DNA of 64,000 nucleotides from CADEDH01 sp965262175. GTDB lineage: Bacteria; Actinomycetota; Acidimicrobiia; Acidimicrobiales; SZUA-35. Below, piece after piece: positions 44,305-53,653 of the stretch (positions are counted from its first letter, which is position 1; the number at the start of each line of letters is the position of its first letter). The notes beneath the pieces are model-generated. The model was given only the letters and a program-made list of their open reading frames with translations, did not search any database and was not told the origin of the DNA. The stretch is taken from NCBI GenBank assembly GCA_965262175.1, contig CBDHES010000002.1, positions 2,294,001 to 2,358,000 on the forward strand, in the 5' to 3' direction. The position numbers and the translations under genes were made by a program.

Positions 44305-47250
44305 ATGAAGACGGTGCGAGACAACGTGCGGTCGTCCCGCTTCCGGACGCCGATCCTGATTGCGATCGGGGTCATCATTCTGCTCATCCTGTCGGCCAAC
44401 GGTCTGGCCCGGACGTACACCGACTGGCTCTGGTTCTCCAATCTGGGGTTCGGGTCGGTGTGGACCAAGATCCTCACGACCCAGATCGCGCTGGCCGTCG
44501 TCTTCACGCTGATCTTCTTCCTCATCCTGTGGGGCAACCTGATCCTGGCCGACCGGCTGGCCCCCACGATCCGGCCGGCATCGCCCGAAGAGGATCTGAT
44601 CGAGCGGTACCACCAGCTGGTCGGCGATCGGGCCGGCAAGCTGCGGTTCGGGCTGGCCGCCGTGTTCGGCGTGGTCGCCGGGGCCAACACCGCCTCGCAG
44701 TGGGACGAGTGGCTCCTGTTCCGCCACGGCGGATCGTTCGACTGGTCCGATCCGCTGTTCGGTCAGGACGCCGGGTTCTACGTCTTCACCCTCCCGTTCG
44801 TCAGTTTCATCATCGACTGGCTGTTCGCCGCCCTGGTGTTGACCCTGATCGTGGTGGCGGTGGCCCACTACCTCAACGGTGGGATCCGGGCCGCGTCGAA
44901 CACCGAGCGCGTCAGCTCACGGGTCAAGCTCCATCTGTCGATCCTGCTGGCCGCGTTGGCCGTCGTGCGGGCCGCGGCCTACATGCTCGACCGTTTCGCG
45001 CTCGTCACGTCGACTCGGGGCATCTACGACGGGGCGCTCGCCACCGACGTCAACATCCAGCTGCCGGCCTACAACCTCCTGGCCCTCATCTCACTGTTCG
45101 GCGCGGCCCTGTTCCTGGCCAACATCCGTCGCCAGGGCTGGGGCCTCCCGATGGCGGCGATCGGTCTCTGGGTGATCAGCCACCTGGTCGTGGGCAGCGT
45201 GTTCCCCGCCATCTACCAGCGGCTCCGGGTCCAGCCCCAGGCGTCGACGCGAGAGGCCGAGTTCGTCGGCCACAACATCGACGCCACCCGGTTCGCCTAC
45301 GGCCTCGACGAGGACCGCCTGGTCATCGAGTCGTTCGACTACTCGGCGGGGGTGAGCGCCCAAGAGCTCGAGGGCTACCGGTCGGTGCTCGACAACGTCC
45401 CGCTCGTCGATCCCCGCCTGGCGCGGGATTCGTTCATCCGCGATCAGGGCGAGCGGGCGTTCTACGCCTTCTCCGACCCGCTCGACGTCGACCGGTACGT
45501 GATCGACGGTGAGCTCCGCCCGGTCGTGCTGTCGATGCGAGGCCTCGAGCTGGGCGTGCCCGAGATCCCCCAGGGCTGGGAGAGCCAGCACGTGCTCTAC
45601 ACCCACGGCTACGGCGCTGCGGTGGCCTCGGGGTGGGAGGTCGACTCCAACGGTCGCCCTCGGTACCTGGTCCGGGAGCTGGGTGACGTCATCGTCGACG
45701 AGTCCCTTGGCGAGGAGCTGGCGGCGATCGAGCAGCCCCGCATCTACTTCGGCGAGGGCTTCGACGGCTACGCCATCGTCAACGCCGCCCGGGACGAGAT
45801 CGACTACCAGACGTCCAGCGAGTCCCAGCCGTACCGCTACGAGGGGACGGGTGGGGTCCAGATGGGGACCTTCATCCGCCGGGTGGCGTTCGCCCTCCGG
45901 TTCCGGGAGCTCGATCCGTTGATCTCGCCCTCGGTGACCCGGGAGTCGATGGCGATCTACAACCGTGATGTGGCGGAGCGGGTCCGGACCGTGGCCCCGT
46001 TCCTCCAGTTCGACTCCAACCCCTACCCGGTGATGACCGAGGACGGGTTGTTCTGGGTCATCGACGGGTACACGACGAGTTCCGACTTCCCCTATGCCCA
46101 GTCGGTCGACACCAACCTCTCGGGCTCCGACCTGTCGGGTGGCTTCAACTACGTCCGCAACTCGGTCAAGGCCGTCGTCGACGCCTACACCGGCGAGATC
46201 AAGCTGTACGTCATCGACGAGCAGGACCCGATCCTGGCCGCTTGGCGGGACGCCTTCCCGGTGCTGTTCGTCGACGCCTCCGAGGTCCCCCTCGACATCC
46301 TCGACAACTTCCGCTATCCGCAGGACATCTTCGAGGTCCAGACCGATATGTGGTCGACGTACGTCGTCGGCAATCCCCAGGAGCTCATCCAGGGCGACCT
46401 GGCCTGGTCGGTGGCCGCCCAACCTCGGTCGGAGGCCCAGATCGGCGAGTCCGACGCGGCATCGGCCGGTTCCATGGATCCCCAGTACCTCATCACCCGG
46501 TTGCCCGGTTTCGACGAGCCCGAGTTCGTGCTGCAGCGGATGTTCGTCCCCCGATCGGGGGAGGCCGGTTCGACGACGGCCAGACCGGAGCTGACCGGGG
46601 TGATGATGGCCCGGTCCGATCCGGGTGCCAACTTCGGGCAGCTGGTTCTGTACCGGATACCCGTCGGCCGGGTCGAGGCCCCCGATTTCGTCCACTCCGA
46701 GATCCGCAAGAACAACGAGCTGACCGAGTTCATCCGCGACCGCCTGGGCTCGGTGGTGACGTTCGGGGAGATGACGATGCTCCTCATCGAAGACACGATC
46801 GTCTATGTCCGCCCGGTCTACGTCGAGGCCAACAGCGCCACCGCGGTCCCCGAGCTGACGAGGGTGATCGCCGTGAACGGCGACCAGATCGCCATGGGCG
46901 AGTCGCTCGACGAGGCGCTGGCCGAGATCGTGATCGGCGAAGACACCGACACGACCACCGACGAGGGCGATGCCGACCCCGCCGACGAGTCGGCGGCCCC
47001 ACCGTCCGACTCGGACGCCGATCCTCCGGCCGCCGGTGACTACGACCCGACCGGGAAGTCGGTCGTCGAGCTCCTCAGCGATGCCGACGACCTCCTGGCC
47101 GAGGCCGATGTCGCCGAGACGTCGGGCCTGACCGTCGAGGCCGAGGCGCTTCGGGAGCAGGCCCGGACCGCCATCGCCGCCGCCATGGACCTGCTCGGTG
47201 GAGGCGGATCCTCGCCGCCGCCGGCGGCCGAGGCTGCCAGCGACACCTGA
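44305..47250 (+). CDS. UPF0182 (COG1615) large membrane protein
   Basis: The 981-residue protein has seven hydrophobic helices in the first 310 residues (ILIAIGVIILLILSANGL, IALAVVFTLIFFLILWG and others), then a large extracytoplasmic domain of about 600 residues and an acidic, Ala-rich coiled C-terminus. The opening TDWLWFSNLGFGSVWTKI and FGQDAGFYVFTLPF are signatures of the UPF0182 family, which is widespread in actinobacteria and cyanobacteria and of unknown function. The length is normal for the family. It stands alone on its strand between the DivIVA and msrA genes. Confidence 0.95.
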   Translation: MKTVRDNVRSSRFRTPILIAIGVIILLILSANGLARTYTDWLWFSNLGFGSVWTKILTTQIALAVVFTLIFFLILWGNLILADRLAPTIRPASPEEDLIERYHQLVGDRAGKLRFGLAAVFGVVAGANTASQWDEWLLFRHGGSFDWSDPLFGQDAGFYVFTLPFVSFIIDWLFAALVLTLIVVAVAHYLNGGIRAASNTERVSSRVKLHLSILLAALAVVRAAAYMLDRFALVTSTRGIYDGALATDVNIQLPAYNLLALISLFGAALFLANIRRQGWGLPMAAIGLWVISHLVVGSVFPAIYQRLRVQPQASTREAEFVGHNIDATRFAYGLDEDRLVIESFDYSAGVSAQELEGYRSVLDNVPLVDPRLARDSFIRDQGERAFYAFSDPLDVDRYVIDGELRPVVLSMRGLELGVPEIPQGWESQHVLYTHGYGAAVASGWEVDSNGRPRYLVRELGDVIVDESLGEELAAIEQPRIYFGEGFDGYAIVNAARDEIDYQTSSESQPYRYEGTGGVQMGTFIRRVAFALRFRELDPLISPSVTRESMAIYNRDVAERVRTVAPFLQFDSNPYPVMTEDGLFWVIDGYTTSSDFPYAQSVDTNLSGSDLSGGFNYVRNSVKAVVDAYTGEIKLYVIDEQDPILAAWRDAFPVLFVDASEVPLDILDNFRYPQDIFEVQTDMWSTYVVGNPQELIQGDLAWSVAAQPRSEAQIGESDAASAGSMDPQYLITRLPGFDEPEFVLQRMFVPRSGEAGSTTARPELTGVMMARSDPGANFGQLVLYRIPVGRVEAPDFVHSEIRKNNELTEFIRDRLGSVVTFGEMTMLLIEDTIVYVRPVYVEANSATAVPELTRVIAVNGDQIAMGESLDEALAEIVIGEDTDTTTDEGDADPADESAAPPSDSDADPPAAGDYDPTGKSVVELLSDADDLLAEADVAETSGLTVEAEALREQARTAIAAAMDLLGGGGSSPPPAAEAASDT

Positions 47251-47389
47251 TCGCTGCACTCGCTGCGGTCGCCCGTTCCCATCACTCTGCGTGGTCGTTG
47301 ACGACCATGGGTGTCGCAGGATCTGGCTCGGTTCGGGCTCGGGCCGATAAACTGGTGCACGCGCTCGCCCGACCGAGCGCCGGTTGATC

Positions 47390-47432
47390 GGCACCTGGGC
47401 CACCTCTACGGCGGAAGGATGGCTCAGGTGCC
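47390..47432 (+). promoter_or_regulatory. long hairpin in the leader of msrA
   Basis: GGCACCTG-GGCCA pairs with TGGCT-CAGGTGCC (13 pairs including one G-T) around a 17-base loop. It lies 30 bases upstream of the msrA ATG, with the GGAGG binding site just after it. It could be an attenuator or RNA-level regulator, or the terminator of the previous transcript, but no T-run follows. Confidence 0.4.
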
Positions 47433-47462
47433 GTTCATCCGCTCACCCGCCGGAGGTTGCTC

Positions 47463-48113
47463 ATGTTTCGTAGGTCGACCCGGGGACTCACCGTCCCGAC
47501 CGGGGATCAGACGCTTCCCGGCAGGGAGCAGGCGGTCCCGGTGCCCGATGCCCACTTCGTGAACGGCCGTCCCCTGACCGGCCCGTTCGCCGATCACCTC
47601 GACACCCTCGTCATCGGTATGGGCTGCTTCTGGGGCGCCGAGCGGCTCTACTGGGAACAGCCGGGGGTGTACACCACCGCCGCTGGCTATGCCGGCGGCA
47701 CCACTCCCAACCCGACCTACCGGGAAACGTGCACCGGGATGACCGGCCACACCGAAGCCGTCCTGGTCGTGTTCGATCCGGCCGAGGTCACGCTCGACCA
47801 GCTGTTCAAGATCTTCTGGGAGAACCACGACCCGACCCAGTACATGGGGCAGGGCAACGACATCGGGACCCAGTACCGGTCGGCGATCTACACCAACTCC
47901 GATGCCCAGATGGCGGCGGCGACCGCCAGCCGCGACGCCTACCAGGCGAAGCTGACCGAGGCCGGGTTCGGTGAGATCACCACCGAGATCGCTCCGGCCG
48001 GGCCGTTCTACTACGCCGAGGACTACCACCAGCAGTACCTGGCCAAGAACCCGGGGGGCTACTGCAACCACGGCTTCTGCCAGGTGGGGTACGAGGCCGA
48101 CGCGCTGGCCTGA
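47463..48113 (+). CDS. msrA: peptide methionine sulfoxide reductase A
   Basis: The 216-residue cytosolic repair enzyme reduces methionine-S-sulfoxide. The active-site motif GMGCFWGAERLYW carries the catalytic Cys near residue 58. Later signatures are GYAGGTTPNPTY, GHTEAVLVVFDP, QYRSAIYT and YYAEDYHQQYL. The C-terminal GGYCNHGFCQVGY supplies two resolving cysteines, as in three-Cys MsrA enzymes recycled by thioredoxin. A 40-residue N-terminal extension precedes the core, common in actinobacterial MsrA. ATG 47463 has GGAGG six bases upstream. Confidence 0.95.
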   Translation: MFRRSTRGLTVPTGDQTLPGREQAVPVPDAHFVNGRPLTGPFADHLDTLVIGMGCFWGAERLYWEQPGVYTTAAGYAGGTTPNPTYRETCTGMTGHTEAVLVVFDPAEVTLDQLFKIFWENHDPTQYMGQGNDIGTQYRSAIYTNSDAQMAAATASRDAYQAKLTEAGFGEITTEIAPAGPFYYAEDYHQQYLAKNPGGYCNHGFCQVGYEADALA

Positions 48114-48252
48114 GCCGGCGCATGGGGCGCCGATGCCGGCCGGGGCCCGGTAGAGGTCCCGGTCGGGGCGCTCTTGGTGGTCAAAACGGGGTCTTCGAGG
48201 CGCTTCGGCTACCGTCGAGGAGCAGCTCGCTTCTTCGTCAGGAACCGCCTCG

Positions 48253-51200
48253 ATGACCGAACCGCAGCTCCAGGTCCAGATGCTCGGGGGTCTCAGCTTG
48301 GCCCTCGACGGCGAGCCGATCGGCCCGCTGCCCAGCCGGCCTGCGTCGCTGCTCGCCTACCTGATCCTCCACCGCGATCGGGATCACACGCGAGACCTGC
48401 TGGCCGGCCGGTTCTGGTCCGACACCTCCGATGACAAGGCGCGGCGCCGGCTGAGCCAGGCGCTGTGGCGGATCCGCTCCTTGTTCAAGGAGGTCGGGAT
48501 CGAAGCCCTGGTCGGCTCATCGAACACGATCCGGTTCAACCCCGAGATCGACGTCGATCTCGACGTCGAGACCTTCGAGGCCGAGCTGGACGGCTTGGAG
48601 CGGGAGCGGCCGGCCGTGTCCCCGGCCCGGCTGTCGTCGGTGGTCGATCGCTATCGGGGTGAGCTCCTGGCCGGCCACTACGACGAGTGGATCGGCGAGG
48701 ACCGGGAACGGCTCCGGGATCGCTACCGGGGTGGCCTCGGTCTCCTGATCCGGCTGGCGACCAAGCAGGGCGACTACGAAGCGGCGTTGCGCCACGCCCT
48801 GGCACTCGTCGCCGATGATCCGCTCGACGAGGAGAACCAGCGCGAGGTGCTGCGGCTCTACGCCATGACCAACCGGGTCACGGCCGCCGAGCGTCACTAC
48901 AAGCAGTTCGTCAAGCACTTCAAGGAGCAGCTCGAGATCGAGCCGTCGGAGGAGACGGCGAAGTTGATGCGATCCCTCCTCGATGACTCCGGGCCGCCGG
49001 TGTCGTTCGGCGGGACCGATCACGCCAGCTCGACCTTCGTCGGCCACCGACAGGAGCGGTCGACGGTGCTTCGGGCGGTGATCGACCTGGCGGCCGGGAA
49101 GGGAGGCATCCTCCTCATCGAGGGTGAGGCCGGGGTCGGGAAGTCACGGCTGATCGAGGAGCTGGGGAAGGGGGCGGAGTGGCGTGAGGTGACCGTCCTG
49201 GTCGGCCGCCACGACGAGACCAGCGTGCTCACCCCCTACGACGGGCTCCGGCAGGCGATCGCCCCGGCGTTGACCGGGCTCCGGCGGGACCATCTCGTCG
49301 ACTCGGTCGAGCCGCTCTGGCTGGTCGAGGCAGGCGAGGTCCTCGACGATCTCCGGGCCCTGGTCACCGGCGGCGATCGTCGGCACCGGTTGGAACCGGC
49401 CGAGGAGCCCTGGCGGACGACCGAGGCCCTGGCTCAGGTGATCCTGGCCCAGGGTCGACCAAAGCCGACGGTGTTCATCCTCGAGGACGTGCACCTCTGC
49501 GACCGGGAGACGATGGCGGTGCTCGCTCAGCTCGGCGACCGCCTGCTCGACGCCCAGGTCCTGCTGTGCCTGACCTACCGGCTCGACGAGGCGCGACTCC
49601 GACCTCCGGTGTGGGACATGCTGAGCGGGCTGGAGGCCGAGCCCGGTGCGACCAGGGTCCGGGTCCCTCCGTTGGAGCCCGACGAGGCCCGGGAGCTGGT
49701 GGCCGCCGAGCTCGGTCCGGGGCGGCTCCCCGCTGCGGTGGTCGATCAGGTGATCGAGGCGACCGGTGGCAACCCCTACATGATCCTGGAGCTGGTCCGG
49801 AGCCCGATCGAGATCGGCGACGACGGCGCCACCGGCGGCCGGTGGCTGGAGGACGAGCTGCGGACCCGGCTGTCGGCCACCGTCGGTCGCCGGGTGGATG
49901 CGACCCCGCCCGAGGTCCGTTCGGTCCTCGACGTGGTGGCGGCGGTCGGCGGTCCGACCCCGAGCGGGATCGTGGCCAAGATCGTCGACCTCGACCGGCC
50001 GGCCGCCCTCGACGCCCTCCAGCGGGCGGTCGATCTCGACTTCCTGGTCGACGGTCCCCGGGGTTGCTCGTTCGCCCACAGCCAGACCCGTCAGCTCGTG
50101 TACGACGCCATCGCCAGCCGCCGCCGGCGGGGCCTCCACGGGCGGATCGCCGACGTGCTGGCCAGCTCCGGTGAGCCCTCGACGACGACGGCGATGGTGG
50201 CGCATCACGCCTGGCTCGGTGAGCAGTGGCAGCGGGCGTACCAGTACCACAGCCTGGCCGCCGACTCGGCCATGATGATCAACGCCTTCCAGATCTCGGC
50301 CGAGCACCTCGACAAGGCCGACCAGGCGGCGCTGTGGGCCGATATCGACGACGGCGACCGGATCGACGAGTTGCTCGACGCTGAGCGGGTCTTCGATCTG
50401 CTGGGGGAGCGGGCCCGGCAGCGCCGCCTGATCGAGCGGGTGACCACCGCCGGACCGCTGACCGCCCGGCAGGAGCTGCGGGTCCAGGCGCGTCAGGCCA
50501 GCCTCCTGCTCCACGACAACCGACTGGCCGAGGCCGAGGCGACCGCCACCGAGGCGGTGGCCACCGCCCGGCGGACGGGCCAGAACGCCGGGGACGCCTT
50601 GACGATCGTGGCGACGATTCGGATCCGGGCCGGCCAGCGGACCTCGTCGGTCGAGCCGCTCTCGGAGGCGATCGACGCCTGCCGGGACGCCGGTGTCAGC
50701 GCCCTGCCGCCGCAGCTGATGCTGGGGAGGATCCAGGCCGAGCTCGGTGAGTACGACGCGGCCCAGCAGGTTCTCGAAGGGGCCCTGGAGGAGGCCAAGG
50801 ACACCGACGATGCGCGGAACCAGGTCGAGGCCCTCGGCCACCTGGCGGCGATGTGGGCCAGCAGGGGCGCCGAAGGCGAGGCCGACGCGGCCTACCGCAG
50901 CGCGCTCCAGGAGGCCCAGCGCATCGGGTACCGGGACGGCGAGGGGAAGAACCTCCTCAACTTGGCGGTGTTCAACCTGCGGCGAGGCCGCAGCGGTCGG
51001 GCCGACGCCCTGCTCGATCGGGCCCGGGTGGTGTACGAGGACCTCGACGACGACCGGGGCCTCGCCTACGTCATGGCCAACCTGTCCTGGGTCCAGCACT
51101 GGATCGTGGGCGACGACGTGGCGGCCAAGCGGAACGCCGAGGGGGCGGCGGTTCAGCTCCGCCGTCTTGGCGACGCCCCGTCGGAAGCGGTGTGCCTCAG

Positions 51201-52008
51201 CACCCTTGGGGGGATCGAGCTCCGGGCTGGCCGTCGCCGCCAGGCCCGGAACCGGATGCGGCACGCCCTGAATCAGGCCGCCTCGGCCGAGGACCGCCTG
51301 ACCGAGACCAAGGCGCTCGTCGGGTTGGCCATCGTCGAGCTGGAGCTGGGGAACGCCACCGATGCCGTGGCCCACGGGCGCAAGGCGATGGAGCTCGGTG
51401 CCGCCCACCGACTCGATCTGCTCGTGCCGCTGTCGATGGCGGTCGTCGCCCGGGCCCTCGCCGAGCTGGATCAGCCCGGCGAGGCGGTCACCCTGGTCGA
51501 GCAGGTGATCGCCGCCAACGGGCCGGCCGCCGAGCTGAGCCATCTGGCAGCGTGGTGGTCGGCCGAGATCCTGGCGTCCGAGGGTCGACACGACGACGCC
51601 TCGGAGCAGGTCGCCCGAGCCCACGCGTTGCTCTCGCGGAACCTCGAGGAGCTGCCGAAGCCGGCGATCCGCCGATCGTGGACCGAGGTGCCCGAGCACC
51701 GGGCCATCGCGGTGGCCCGGGAGCGGTACTTCGTGGAGAAGGTCAAGCTCCGTCTCCCGGTCTGCGATGCGCCGACCGGGCGGCGGTTGGCGCCCGAGGA
51801 GTTCGTCACCGTCACCCTGACCCGGTCCCATCCTGACGACTGGGATCTCGAGTCGGCCTCGGAGCGTCGGCACCGCCGGTTGCTCCGCCTCATCGATGAG
51901 GCCACCGATCAGGGAACGCGGGTCCGCCAGATCGATCTGGCTCGGCTGTTGGGCGTCAGCGAGCGGACCATCAAGCGCGATCTGGCCGTCCTCCGGGCCG
52001 AGGCCTGA
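48253..52008 (+). CDS. large SARP/BTAD-type regulator with ATPase, TPR and C-terminal HTH
   Basis: The 1251-residue cytosolic regulator begins with a winged-helix DNA-binding domain (residues about 5-95: LPSRPASLLAYLIL, RRRLSQALWRIRSLF). The BTAD helical domain (about 98-245) follows, then an AAA/NACHT-like ATPase with Walker A EGEAGVGKSRL near 291 and Walker B VFILEDVHL near 405. Many TPR-like helices fill about 640-1110. A C-terminal helix-turn-helix (IDLARLLGVSERTIKRDLAVLRAE) closes it, so it has DNA-binding domains at both ends. Such proteins (AfsR-like) sense a signal through the TPR part. The only gene immediately downstream on the same strand encodes a tiny exported peptide (52440), a candidate ligand. 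Confidence 0.88.
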   Translation: MTEPQLQVQMLGGLSLALDGEPIGPLPSRPASLLAYLILHRDRDHTRDLLAGRFWSDTSDDKARRRLSQALWRIRSLFKEVGIEALVGSSNTIRFNPEIDVDLDVETFEAELDGLERERPAVSPARLSSVVDRYRGELLAGHYDEWIGEDRERLRDRYRGGLGLLIRLATKQGDYEAALRHALALVADDPLDEENQREVLRLYAMTNRVTAAERHYKQFVKHFKEQLEIEPSEETAKLMRSLLDDSGPPVSFGGTDHASSTFVGHRQERSTVLRAVIDLAAGKGGILLIEGEAGVGKSRLIEELGKGAEWREVTVLVGRHDETSVLTPYDGLRQAIAPALTGLRRDHLVDSVEPLWLVEAGEVLDDLRALVTGGDRRHRLEPAEEPWRTTEALAQVILAQGRPKPTVFILEDVHLCDRETMAVLAQLGDRLLDAQVLLCLTYRLDEARLRPPVWDMLSGLEAEPGATRVRVPPLEPDEARELVAAELGPGRLPAAVVDQVIEATGGNPYMILELVRSPIEIGDDGATGGRWLEDELRTRLSATVGRRVDATPPEVRSVLDVVAAVGGPTPSGIVAKIVDLDRPAALDALQRAVDLDFLVDGPRGCSFAHSQTRQLVYDAIASRRRRGLHGRIADVLASSGEPSTTTAMVAHHAWLGEQWQRAYQYHSLAADSAMMINAFQISAEHLDKADQAALWADIDDGDRIDELLDAERVFDLLGERARQRRLIERVTTAGPLTARQELRVQARQASLLLHDNRLAEAEATATEAVATARRTGQNAGDALTIVATIRIRAGQRTSSVEPLSEAIDACRDAGVSALPPQLMLGRIQAELGEYDAAQQVLEGALEEAKDTDDARNQVEALGHLAAMWASRGAEGEADAAYRSALQEAQRIGYRDGEGKNLLNLAVFNLRRGRSGRADALLDRARVVYEDLDDDRGLAYVMANLSWVQHWIVGDDVAAKRNAEGAAVQLRRLGDAPSEAVCLSTLGGIELRAGRRRQARNRMRHALNQAASAEDRLTETKALVGLAIVELELGNATDAVAHGRKAMELGAAHRLDLLVPLSMAVVARALAELDQPGEAVTLVEQVIAANGPAAELSHLAAWWSAEILASEGRHDDASEQVARAHALLSRNLEELPKPAIRRSWTEVPEHRAIAVARERYFVEKVKLRLPVCDAPTGRRLAPEEFVTVTLTRSHPDDWDLESASERRHRRLLRLIDEATDQGTRVRQIDLARLLGVSERTIKRDLAVLRAEA

Positions 52009-52439
52009 TCCAGGGCGAGCCCGGCGAGCGACCTTCGTCGGTCGTCACACCGCCCGGATCGGATCGTTCCGTACGGCCGTGGGGGCTCTCGGGCGCTCTC
52101 GTCGCTGACCCGCTGGAGCGGGTCGGCTCGACGTGTGGCGAATGTCAACGTCCTCGAAGATTTCTCGCCTGCTGAAGGCCCGGCGAGAGGCGCGCAAAGT
52201 GCCTGGTCAGAGAGGGCTATCGGGGTGATGTCCCCGAGCTTTGTCACCGAGGTTCCGTCGATTCGGAGATAACGGCGAGAGACCGAAGAGACAACGTGAG
52301 ACATGTGCATGGCACCTTGGCGCAGAAGCCGCCTGGGGATCGGACCCGGGAGCGTGCCGAGAATCGACCGAACCCACGAGGGGGAGGTCGGGGCGAGCTG
52401 TGCACACACCGCCACACCAATGCTAGGAGAAATCTGATC
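52009..52439 (+). other. structured leader between the SARP regulator and the small peptide gene
   Basis: This 431-base stretch has no credible gene; longer frames on either strand are low complexity. It contains two hairpins, TCTCGCC/GGCGAGA (52163-52188) and TCGGGG/CCCCGA (52220-52237), and a more AT-rich patch around 52140-52165 (AATGTCAACG..GAAGATTTC) that may hold the promoter. It ends in CTAGGAGA, the binding site for the peptide gene. Confidence 0.5.
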
Positions 52440-52541
52440 ATGCGGAAAGCTCTCGCCTTCACCACCGCCGCCGCTCTGGGTGCCGTCGCCGCCGTCGCTC
52501 TGCCCGCCTCGGCCCTGATCGGCAACATCACCATCATCTGA
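52440..52541 (+). CDS. small secreted peptide precursor, candidate peptide signal
   Basis: The 33-residue gene is preceded by a good binding site (AGGAG nine bases before ATG 52440). Residues 1-25 form a classic signal peptide: MRK, a hydrophobic Ala-rich core, then LPASA with the small residues needed by signal peptidase I. Cleavage there leaves only LIGNITII, a hydrophobic octapeptide. It is too short for an enzyme or structural protein. The alternatives are a leader peptide for regulation or a membrane-acting peptide. The gene has its own 430-base leader and a terminator downstream, and lies next to a TPR-containing regulator able to bind peptides. Confidence 0.6.
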   Translation: MRKALAFTTAAALGAVAAVALPASALIGNITII

Positions 52542-52645
52542 CCCCAAGTCGGGGTCCCTGGTTCTCCCCGATCCATTCCGCCGTGGTCGGATGTTCGTTC
52601 CAGGGATCCTTGCCCCGCCGGTGCCAACCGCCACCGCCGGGGCTT

Positions 52646-52701
52646 GGCCTCGGGTGTGGCCATCGCAGGATACCTAGCACTGCGACGGCCACACCGAGGC
52701 C
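52646..52701. repeat. 22-bp inverted repeat (large hairpin)
   Basis: The left arm 52646-52668 and right arm 52680-52701 pair with one bulged G and one mismatch around an 11-base loop. No T-run follows. It may be a bidirectional terminator, an RNA processing site, or a mobile-element relic. Confidence 0.6.
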
Positions 52702-52811
52702 TCTCCACCCGCCCACGGCCCGCTAGGTGACGACAACGAACGAAGGACTTGGTTCGACGCATGCTCGGTGGGGCGATGCCGCGCCGCCCGCCAGAGCGCT
52801 CGAGCCAGTCC

Positions 52812-52877
52812 GGTCCCTTCGGCTTTCCGGAACGGCCACGGTTCCGGTTCAGAACGCCGAAGGGACCGTCGTCTTTT
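52812..52877 (+). terminator. intrinsic terminator
   Basis: GGTCCCTTCGGC (52812-52823) pairs perfectly with GCCGAAGGGACC (52856-52867). An inner stem (CCGGAAC/GTTCCGG) lies between them, and TCTTTT ends at 52877. It is the best rho-independent terminator in the window and ends transcription coming from the peptide gene, before the DUF952 gene. Confidence 0.75.
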
Positions 52878-52888
52878 AGGCTGACCCC

Positions 52889-53224
52889 ATGACCGGGCAG
52901 CCGTCGATCTACCACATCGCCTCGCCGGAGGATGCCGCCGTGCTCCGCGCGGCGTCGATGCTGGCCCCGCCGTCGCTCGCCGCCGAGGGGTTCGTCCACT
53001 GCTCGACGGCCGAGCAGGTGGTGGCGACGACCGCCCGGTACTTCCCGCCCGACGCCGAGCTGGTGTTGATCGAGCTCGACCCGGCCGCCGTCGGGGCCGA
53101 GATCTCGTGGCCCGAGGTCTACCCCGGCCAGCGGTTCCCCCACCTCCACGGCCCGATGCCGGCCACCGCCGTCGTGGCGATCCATCCGTGGGGCCCCGAT
53201 GATCGGGTCCGCTGGAGGGTGTGA
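52889..53224 (+). CDS. DUF952 family protein
   Basis: The 111-residue protein shows the DUF952 pattern: IYHIAS at the start, LAAEGFVHCSTAEQV, LVLIELDPAAVGAEISWP and the HLHGPMPATAVVAI segment with conserved His. The fold resembles ADP-ribosyltransferases, but no activity is established. ATG 52889 starts 11 bases after the terminator T-run, so this gene may be transcribed leaderless or from a promoter inside the terminator region. Confidence 0.9.
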   Translation: MTGQPSIYHIASPEDAAVLRAASMLAPPSLAAEGFVHCSTAEQVVATTARYFPPDAELVLIELDPAAVGAEISWPEVYPGQRFPHLHGPMPATAVVAIHPWGPDDRVRWRV

Positions 53225-53263
53225 GCGCTGACTGGATCCGGTATCGTTATCTATCCACTTCGA

Positions 53264-53337
<74 letters not shown>

Positions 53338-53653
53338 CTATTTTCCCTGCTCAGAGGCCTGCATTTCGGTGCGGGCCTCTTTCGCGTACCTTTGGGCCTG
53401 TGAGATCTCACCCAGATCTCACACGTCGTCGACGATCGGCGGACCGGATCGCTGCTGGTCAGAGCCTCGGAGGTCGTCGGGCGACCTTCGGGTTGGTTGC
53501 CCGACGAGTTGGGTGCTGTGGTGTTTTGCTCGGGCTGTTCGGCGCGGGCGGCTTCACTCGCCCGGCGAATGGTTGTCTGAGATGGCCCGGGAGATCGGCC
53601 GCGTCGGGAACGCTCGGTCGGCCGTCTGATGCGCTGCCAGGGGAGGTTGCGGA
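53338..53653. other. intergenic region after the tRNA
   Basis: This 316-base stretch has no credible gene. It holds the tRNA terminator at 53353 and a 12-base palindrome GTGAGATCTCAC at 53400-53411, followed by a further AGATCTCAC. The palindrome may be an operator or part of an integration junction. I see no repeat of the tRNA 3' end elsewhere in the window. Confidence 0.45.
53353..53380 (+). terminator. terminator of the tRNA transcript
   Basis: AGAGGCC (53353-53359) pairs with GGCCTCT (53374-53380), with partial pairing inside, 15 bases after the tRNA end. A short T-containing stretch follows. Confidence 0.6.

Larger units (their letters stand above)
52542..52888 (+). other. non-coding 3' region of the peptide transcript
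   Basis: This 347-base stretch has no convincing gene. It contains a small hairpin touching the peptide stop (ACCCC/GGGGT, 52541-52555), a 22-bp near-perfect inverted repeat at 52646-52701 (GGCCTCGG-TGTGGCC arms, loop of 11 bases) and an intrinsic terminator at 52812-52877. The unusual amount of structure suggests a processed or regulatory 3' end. Confidence 0.5.

Noticed and set aside
52244..53185. Long minus-strand open frame of 313 codons over the peptide gene and DUF952
   Set aside because: It is a low-complexity Arg/Gly/Pro/His translation antisense to a clear DUF952 gene and to a terminator. Long antisense frames are common in this GC-rich DNA.
53400..53411. Palindrome GTGAGATCTCAC as a confirmed regulatory site
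   Set aside because: A 12-base palindrome alone in an intergenic gap, far from the nearest start codon, is too weak to call. It is mentioned only under the intergenic entry.
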